In this document: positions 5,818 through 9,673 of the stretch, in pieces
Position numbering within the stretch: the first letter of the stretch is position 1
Layout of the letters: every line of letters begins with the position of its first letter
From: Weeksellaceae bacterium
Lineage (GTDB): Bacteria; Bacteroidota; Bacteroidia; Flavobacteriales; Weeksellaceae
Length of the DNA: 9,673 nucleotides
Direction: 5' to 3'
Assembly (NCBI GenBank): GCA_028698395.1
Contig: JAQVDG010000049.1
Location: 1-9,673, forward strand
Program-made: the position numbers and the translations under genes
Notes under the pieces: model-generated
The model's database searches: none
Told to the model about the DNA's origin: nothing
The model's input: only the letters and a program-made list of their open reading frames with translations

Positions 5818-6682
5818 GCGGTAAGTGTAAAAAAAAGAAAAACAGAGTATTATTGATAATTCAGAACAGACAAAATGAGAATTTCAACTCAGAATTAAGA
5901 ATGACCGAATAAAAGAGAATAATTTCAAACTAAACGACTTTTAATTGAACTAAACATGAAAAAAGAATTTAAAAGCACCTTGACAAAACTATTTCCAGCA
6001 GTTATATGCATACTTGTTTTTATTGTATCCGGCTGTAATCAAGATGACTGTGAAATTAAATCTGATAGATGTGTCTTTCTTGAACACCACATAAGTACTA
6101 ATGGAGAAATAATTGAAGGAAATTACATAGAAGGACCAGGAATAGATTCACCAACATTTACTTTTGACTCAAATAGTGGGATTTTATCTGGTGTCATGTT
6201 CTTTGATATTAACAAATCATTAAAAGTTATCTATGGAAATGGCAGAAGCCTTGGTGGAGTAGCGGGTTACGGAGTCAGTACAAGCCTTCTAGGCATATAC
6301 AAATTGCCATATAACTTGGAGAACTTTAAAATTGAGAATGTAGAATCAAACGGAACGATTCATTTCCAATACAAGGACTCGACAATTGTTCTAAAAAGTA
6401 ATGAAGAGTGGCTCGACACAACAACATACGTTGATATTCAAAATAATTCAGGTGAAATTGCTAAAGCACGATTGACAAATATAGACAGATTCGTAAACTA
6501 TGGAATTATTGAGAAATCAAAAATTGAAAAATAGTTTAAGAAATAAACACCTAACCGCTAACACACGCCTATGTGCTTAGGGCGGCTACTGAGCTTTTAG
6601 CAGTCTTTGCGCCCGCATTTCCTTTTTCGCTATTGCGACAGGAAATTCGCCCGCAGACCGCCCAAGCCCATAGCCTCAGTCG
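5815..6682 (+). mobile_element. Cassette D: lipoprotein cassette
   Basis: An 868-base unit. GTTAGCGGT (5814-5822) is the reverse complement of ACCGCTAAC (6554-6562), and AAGTGT beyond it matches ACACCTA before the right arm with one extra base and one change. The unit carries one gene, ending 24 bases before TAAC of site 5. The 138-base leader from 5818 to 5955 has no clear promoter; the best candidate is an imperfect TATTATTG. Its first two dozen bases are nearly the same as those of cassette E. Confidence 0.6.
5956..6534 (+). CDS. Small lipoprotein of unknown function
   Basis: I do not recognise this 192-residue protein. A basic start (MKKEFKSTLTK) is followed by a hydrophobic stretch and a lipobox, IVSGC, with Cys27 as the lipidated residue. 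It would therefore be cut by signal peptidase II and anchored in an outer or inner membrane. The residues after the cysteine, NQDDCE, are acidic, a pattern that favours surface exposure in Bacteroidota lipoproteins; this is an inference. Three cysteines (27, 32, 38 region) lie near the new N-terminus. The remainder is beta-rich in appearance, with many Gly, Asn and Thr residues (GNYIEGPGIDSPTFTF, GRSLGGVAGYG). It is the only gene in its cassette. Confidence 0.7.
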   Translation: MKKEFKSTLTKLFPAVICILVFIVSGCNQDDCEIKSDRCVFLEHHISTNGEIIEGNYIEGPGIDSPTFTFDSNSGILSGVMFFDINKSLKVIYGNGRSLGGVAGYGVSTSLLGIYKLPYNLENFKIENVESNGTIHFQYKDSTIVLKSNEEWLDTTTYVDIQNNSGEIAKARLTNIDRFVNYGIIEKSKIEK

Positions 6683-6685
6683 TTA
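6559..6685 (+). repeat. attC-like cassette site 5 (class II interior)
   Basis: It has the invariant left block and a right block with AGTC in place of GGTC. CTT-GGGCGG pairs with CCGCCCAAG, here with an extra A on the left where site 3 has a T. The central hairpin pairs TTTCC with GGAAA and TCGC with GCGA, with one T-C mismatch and the TT bulge. Its outer arms are ACCGCTAAC and GTTAGCGGT. It separates cassettes D and E. Confidence 0.85.
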
Positions 6686-7856
6686 GCGGTAAGTGTAAAA
6701 AAAAAGGAAAACCAACTGATTTTGAAATAGAAACACATGAAAATAAAACTCAAGAAAGTTTATAAACCGACAATTATAATTCTCTCTGTACTATCGTTGA
6801 TTTCCATTCTATGGGCGAATTCTACAATAAACAAACAGACAGAAAATAAAATTTATACCGAAACGGTTTCGATTCCAGAAAACAATGTTGGACTGCTTTT
6901 AGGGACTTCAAAAATTTTGAAGAACGGAAAGCCAAATCAGTATTTTGAAAACAGAATTTCAGCGACTGTTCAACTATACAAAGCAGGAAAAATCAAAAAT
7001 ATAGTCATAAGTGGAGACAACAGTAGAAAGAGTTACAACGAACCGGAAGACATGAGAAATGAATTGATTAAGCGTGGAATTCCGGAAACTCAAATCTATT
7101 TAGATTATGCTGGATTTAGAACTTATGATTCAGTGTATCGTATGAAAGAAATATTTGGACAAAACAAATTTACAATTATTTCACAGGAATTTCATAATCA
7201 GAGAGCAGTATATATAGCGAATGCGTTGAAACTAGATGCAATTGGGTTTAATGCGAAAGACGTGAATGCATACAATGGTTTTAAGACCAAATTCAGAGAA
7301 AAACTTGCTCGTGTAAAAGTGTTTATTGACTTGATTTTCGATAAGAAACCAAAGTTTTTAGGCGAAAAAATTATAATTAATGCGGGTGATTTATATGAAT
7401 GGGAAGACTTAAACCTTCAATCTTTAACAGACTCTTCTGTTGTTGAAAAAGTAGGCAAACCATTAAAAGAGAAAACCATTTCTATTCAAAAAATAAAAGA
7501 TTTACACCCTTTATATCGTCCTTTAGTTAGATTTATTCCAAAAGGACTTGACAGTGTTACTATAAAAGAGTATTCCTGGGAAAAACCACCATATTTAATG
7601 TATGTTTGGTTTATAAAGGAAAAGAAAGTTTGGATTGCAATTGATGGAATAAAATACGATCCAAATTCAGTAGAATTTTGAGTTTTCCATCATGAGATGA
7701 GATATTGAAAAAAAAACAAAACACCTAACCGCTAACACACGCCTATGTGCTTTGGGCGGCTAATGTGCTTCTGGCAGTCTTTGCGCCCGCATTTCCTTTG
7801 TCGCCATTGCGACAGGAAATTCGCCCGCAGACCGCCCAAGCCCATAGCCTCAGTCG
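6683..7856 (+). mobile_element. Cassette E: SanA-like protein cassette
   Basis: A 1174-base unit with one gene. GTTAGCGGT (6682-6690) is the reverse complement of ACCGCTAAC (7728-7736), and the neighbouring AAGTGT and ACACCTA also match, as in cassette D. The first bases are almost the same as those of cassette D (GTTAGCGGTAAGTG then a long A-run), and both end ACACCTAACCGCTAAC. The two cassettes thus share terminal sequence but carry unrelated genes. Confidence 0.6.
6737..7681 (+). CDS. SanA/YdcF-like (DUF218) membrane protein with extra C-terminal domain
   Basis: Residues 1-225 closely follow the SanA type of the DUF218/YdcF family, envelope proteins linked to vancomycin tolerance and barrier integrity in enterobacteria. 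A membrane segment (about residues 11-27, TIIILSVLSLISILWA) anchors it, and the main domain would face the periplasm. The signatures are LLLGTSK, YFENRI, LYKAGKIKNIVISGDNS, YNEPEDM, DYAGFRTYDSVYRMKEIFG, SQEFHNQRAVYIA and KPKFLGEKI. SanA normally ends near that last motif, at about 240 residues. Here about 90 further residues follow (EWEDLNLQSLTDSSVVEKVGKP onward, rich in Trp and Tyr towards the end), which I do not recognise. The start ATG 6737 lies about 55 bases inside the cassette; TGATTTTG at 6717-6724 is a one-mismatch -7 element. The biochemical activity of the family is not established. Confidence 0.85.
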   Translation: MKIKLKKVYKPTIIILSVLSLISILWANSTINKQTENKIYTETVSIPENNVGLLLGTSKILKNGKPNQYFENRISATVQLYKAGKIKNIVISGDNSRKSYNEPEDMRNELIKRGIPETQIYLDYAGFRTYDSVYRMKEIFGQNKFTIISQEFHNQRAVYIANALKLDAIGFNAKDVNAYNGFKTKFREKLARVKVFIDLIFDKKPKFLGEKIIINAGDLYEWEDLNLQSLTDSSVVEKVGKPLKEKTISIQKIKDLHPLYRPLVRFIPKGLDSVTIKEYSWEKPPYLMYVWFIKEKKVWIAIDGIKYDPNSVEF

Positions 7857-7859
7857 TTA
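7733..7859 (+). repeat. attC-like cassette site 6 (class II interior), interrupted at its core
   Basis: It has the invariant left block, the class II interior and a right block ending CAGTCGTTA. The central hairpin is well paired: TTTCC and TGTCGC with GCGACA and GGAAA, with the TT bulge on the left. The outer left arm ACCGCTAAC matches the start of cassette E. The bases after GTTA (TGGGC) are unlike any other site. I attribute this to insertion of the IS110 element at this point, because GTCGTTA recurs at 9491-9497. Confidence 0.8.
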
Positions 7860-7930
7860 TGGGCAATTCCAAAAATAAAAAATTGATTGACTTAGTCTGC
7901 TAACGAGCAACAAGTTAGAAATGTCTTTCG

Positions 7931-7938
7931 TACATTTG
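7931..7938 (+). promoter_or_regulatory. -7 promoter-like element in the IS left end
   Basis: TACATTTG matches TAnnTTTG exactly. Transcription from it would begin near 7945, cross the structured left end and enter the transposase gene at 8110. No -33 TTTG is seen at proper spacing. Confidence 0.35.
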
Positions 7939-7944
7939 CATGAC

Positions 7945-8100
7945 TCTTTGAAAGGCCGATTTAAGAAGTGTTGCCTAAAAAGCACGAGCGCAATTCTGGT
8001 TGAGATGTTTGCATTGACTTAAGTGGTGGTTCCTTGACAGGAAACCCCGTTCAGAATATTCTTTTAAAGCATTAAGCACATCTCCAAAGAGTTTTTAATT
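7945..8100 (+). ncRNA. Candidate IS110 bridge RNA region
   Basis: IS110-family recombinases use a bridge RNA transcribed from the non-coding end of the element, which pairs with both target and donor DNA. The 5' non-coding end is where the RNA lies in the IS110 subgroup. Visible structure: AGAA and TTGC (7964-7974) pair with GCAA and TTCT (7990-7997) with a GTG bulge, and GGTTCC (8028-8033) pairs with GGAAACC (8040-8046). CTAACGA at 7900-7906, just before the region as drawn, is the reverse complement of TCGTTAG in the rebuilt target. The limits are approximate and the guide assignment is speculative. Confidence 0.4.
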
Positions 8101-8109
8101 CTACAAGTT

Positions 8110-9468
8110 ATGACTGAGAAAGACAAAATTTCAATGGATATTGTCAATCCCCGAGCAGCAGGAATTGACATTGGAAGTCGCTCACATTGGGTGGCTGTTG
8201 GACAAGGTCCAAATGATTTTAAAGAATTTGGTGTGTATAATGAAGATTTATACAGCATTGCACAGTGGCTCAGAGAAAATGAGATTAAAACCGTTGCCAT
8301 GGAAAGCACCGGCACGTATTGGCAATCGCTTTATGCGGTACTTATTGCCGAAGGATTTCAGGTGATCCTGTGTAATGGAAAATTTACCAAGAATATCAAA
8401 GGAAAAAAAACCGATATTCAGGATTGTCAGTGGATTCAAAAACTACACAGTATTGGGTTACTTTCGGGAAGCTTTTTACCGGATCAAGCCACTGAACAAT
8501 TGCGAACATTGTGCAGACACAGAGCGAATTTACTTGATTCGGCAGCGGCAGCTTCCAAGAAAATGCAAAAATATCTCAGACTGTTGAATCTCAGATTGGA
8601 TGTAGTAGTAAATGATATTTGCGGACTGACCGGCATGGCCATTATTAAAGCCATTTGCAATGGGGAAAAGAACCCTGAGCGACTAGCTGAACTTCGTCAT
8701 CATAACTGCAAAAAATCAAAAGAAGAAATAGCCAAAGCATTACACTCGAATGGACGGCAGGATTATATTTTTGCTCTGAAACAAGAGTTGGAAATGTACG
8801 AAATGTTTCAAACCAAGATTGCGCAATGTGACATTGAAATTGAGAAAATGCTCAATGATACCATTGACAATGACGATAATAAGAAGCAGCATTATATTGA
8901 GAAAAAAACATATAAAAAAGTCAACAAAAATACGCCCAAGAATATTGATTTAAATCTGATGGCTTATCAACATTTTGAAGGAGTGGATTTAATGGCTATT
9001 GAGGGAATGAGCTATTCTACTATTCTTTCGCTAATCAGTGAAGTAGGTGTAGACGGAATAAAACGCTTTTCAACTGCAAAGCATTTTGCTTCATGGCTTC
9101 GATTGGCTCCGAACAACAAAATCAGTGGAGGAAAAGTACTTTCGAGCAAAATTCCAAAAGGGAGTAACCGTTTGAAAATTGCGCTCAGAAATGCGGCAAA
9201 TGCGATTGGGAATTTGAAAGATTCAACACCTTTGAGAGATTTCTTTCAAAGAATCAATTTCCGAAAAGGAAGAGTATCAGCCATAAGTGCTACGGCACGA
9301 AAACTGGCGGTGATAATCTGGAACATGGTAGTAAAAGGAGTTCCTTATCACAACCCGGAAGAATACCTTTTCAGGGATCAGAAAAAGAAGCTTGGATTAC
9401 TTAGGAAAATCCAAAAACAAATTACAAAATTTGAACTTGAAAGCACTGACTTTCAATTTTCTAATTGA
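8110..9468 (+). CDS. IS110-family transposase (bridge-RNA-guided recombinase)
   Basis: This 452-residue enzyme has the two parts of IS110 transposases. The N-terminal RuvC-like DEDD domain shows Asp20 in AGIDIGSRSHWVA, Glu65 in VAMESTGTYW, and Asp102 and Asp105 in KKTDIQDCQW. A central coiled region around residues 150-270 is rich in Lys, Glu and Asp. The C-terminal Transposase_20 domain reads MAIEGMSYSTILSLISEVG, then FASWLRLAPNNKISGGK, with Ser339 as the candidate catalytic serine, then NRLKIALRNAANAIG. The phrase NTPKNIDLNLMAYQHFEGVDL is typical of Bacteroidota members. All expected catalytic residues are present and no frameshift is seen, so it may be active. ATG 8110 follows the structured left end directly. 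Confidence 0.92.
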   Translation: MTEKDKISMDIVNPRAAGIDIGSRSHWVAVGQGPNDFKEFGVYNEDLYSIAQWLRENEIKTVAMESTGTYWQSLYAVLIAEGFQVILCNGKFTKNIKGKKTDIQDCQWIQKLHSIGLLSGSFLPDQATEQLRTLCRHRANLLDSAAAASKKMQKYLRLLNLRLDVVVNDICGLTGMAIIKAICNGEKNPERLAELRHHNCKKSKEEIAKALHSNGRQDYIFALKQELEMYEMFQTKIAQCDIEIEKMLNDTIDNDDNKKQHYIEKKTYKKVNKNTPKNIDLNLMAYQHFEGVDLMAIEGMSYSTILSLISEVGVDGIKRFSTAKHFASWLRLAPNNKISGGKVLSSKIPKGSNRLKIALRNAANAIGNLKDSTPLRDFFQRINFRKGRVSAISATARKLAVIIWNMVVKGVPYHNPEEYLFRDQKKKLGLLRKIQKQITKFELESTDFQFSN

Positions 9469-9482
9469 TTAGTTATCAATTG

Positions 9483-9490
9483 TATATTTG
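9483..9490 (+). promoter_or_regulatory. Outward -7 element at the IS right end
   Basis: TATATTTG matches TAnnTTTG and lies 15 bases after the transposase stop, next to the right border of the element. It faces outward and would start transcription near 9497, upstream of the ATG at 9516. In a circular copy of the element the same element would face the left end. Confidence 0.45.
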
Positions 9491-9515
9491 GTCGTTAGTC
9501 AGAACTTTAAAAAAA

Positions 9516-9673
9516 ATGAAGACAGTTATATCGACAATTATAATACTCTTTTTGACAGCTTATGTTTACGCAAACTGTGAGAGTAATGGACTTTCAGTTT
9601 TTCCAACCGGAAAGACTTTGAGACAGAACTCTATTATTGTAATTGAAGGGTACGGAGACAGCCAGACTATTAT
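9516..9673 (+). CDS. Exported small protein, partial (start of cassette F)
   Basis: An open frame starts at ATG 9516 and runs off the window after 52 codons. Its start, MKTVISTIIILFLTAYVYA, is a signal peptide: a Lys, a hydrophobic core, and a plausible signal peptidase I cut after VYA. The mature part begins NCESNGLSVFPTGKTLRQNS, then IIVIEGYGDSQTI. I do not recognise the family. If the IS is removed the gene lies about 22 bases after a GTTAGTCAGAAC cassette start, so it is probably the gene of the next cassette. It may now be driven by the -7 element at the IS end. Confidence 0.65.
   Translation, partial: MKTVISTIIILFLTAYVYANCESNGLSVFPTGKTLRQNSIIVIEGYGDSQTI

Larger units (their letters stand above)
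7860..9497 (+). mobile_element. IS110-family insertion sequence at the core of site 6
   Basis: The element has an IS110 transposase gene with a long non-coding left end (about 250 bases) and a short right end (about 30 bases), as in the IS110 subgroup. GTCGTTA occurs at both borders (7853-7859 and 9491-9497). Removing one copy and what lies between rebuilds a normal site end, CAGTCGTTAGTCAGAAC. The borders are uncertain by up to seven bases because of this duplication. IS110-family elements do not carry classical terminal inverted repeats, and I see none. Insertion at attC-like sites recalls the IS1111-attC group, which targets integron attC sites. Confidence 0.65.

Noticed and set aside
5724..5912. 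A 62-residue + strand frame running through site 4
   Set aside because: It is a translation of the repeat itself (reading MHFAGFAPAF and onward) and extends into the leader of cassette D. The DNA is constrained by its fold. Such frames are probably annotated as hypothetical proteins in many genomes.
1..7859. The six repeats as a CRISPR array
   Set aside because: Copies are 126-127 bp and spaced 0.7 to 3.5 kb apart with genes between them, with no regular spacers.
1..7859. The six repeats as MITEs or REP-type elements
   Set aside because: All copies share one orientation and bound single units, no target-site duplication is seen, and the flanks match across the intervening cassette instead of within a copy. 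Independent insertions would not produce that.
8064..8587. Short frames on both strands within the first part of the transposase gene
   Set aside because: They are shadows of the transposase frame, which has all four DEDD residues and the C-terminal serine.

Overview
This is an AT-rich window from what looks like a member of the Bacteroidota. The organism call rests on low GC, several Bacteroidota-type -7 promoter elements (TAnnTTTG), a Bacteroidota-like IS110 transposase, and a very GC-rich 126-127 bp repeat dispersed between AT-rich genes. All convincing genes are on the + strand.

Layout. Six copies of the repeat (sites 1-6, at 1-127, 3639-3764, 4451-4577, 5692-5817, 6559-6685 and 7733-7859) lie in the same orientation and cut the window into five complete units. 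Unit A (about 3.6 kb) is a type II restriction-modification module: an XRE/C-protein regulator with a palindromic operator on its promoter, an N4-cytosine/N6-adenine-type DNA methyltransferase, and a TdeIII/MjaII-family endonuclease. Unit B (0.8 kb) has no convincing protein gene but has a promoter-like element and a strong hairpin. Unit C is a DUF1016/YhcG-type PD-(D/E)XK nuclease. Unit D is a small unknown lipoprotein. Unit E is a SanA/YdcF-type membrane protein with an extra C-terminal domain. After site 6 comes an IS110-family element, then the start of a small exported protein that runs off the window.

Main interpretation. The repeats behave like the attC sites of integron gene cassettes, but do not fit the classical attC consensus. 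Every site starts TAACACACGCCTATG and ends CCCATAGCCTC(G/A)G(T/G)CGTTA or a one-base variant (AGTCGTTA in sites 5 and 6). The ends can pair around an unpaired conserved spacer, and the interior is variable but foldable, with compensatory changes and a recurring two-base bulge on one arm. Most telling, the bases just outside the sites match across each cassette, not within each site. The first nine bases of every unit (from GTTA) are the exact reverse complement of the last nine bases before and including the next TAAC, in five of five units. The partial match continues to about 15 bases. This is the signature left when a cassette exists as a circle and its single site is folded and recombined at G^TTA. 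No integrase is visible here, so the recombinase is unknown.

The IS110-family element appears to sit exactly at the recombination point of site 6, flanked by GTCGTTA on both sides. Its long left end could encode a bridge RNA, and its right end carries an outward-facing -7 element. The cassettes mostly carry defence or envelope functions, each with one short transcription unit, as in sedentary integron arrays.
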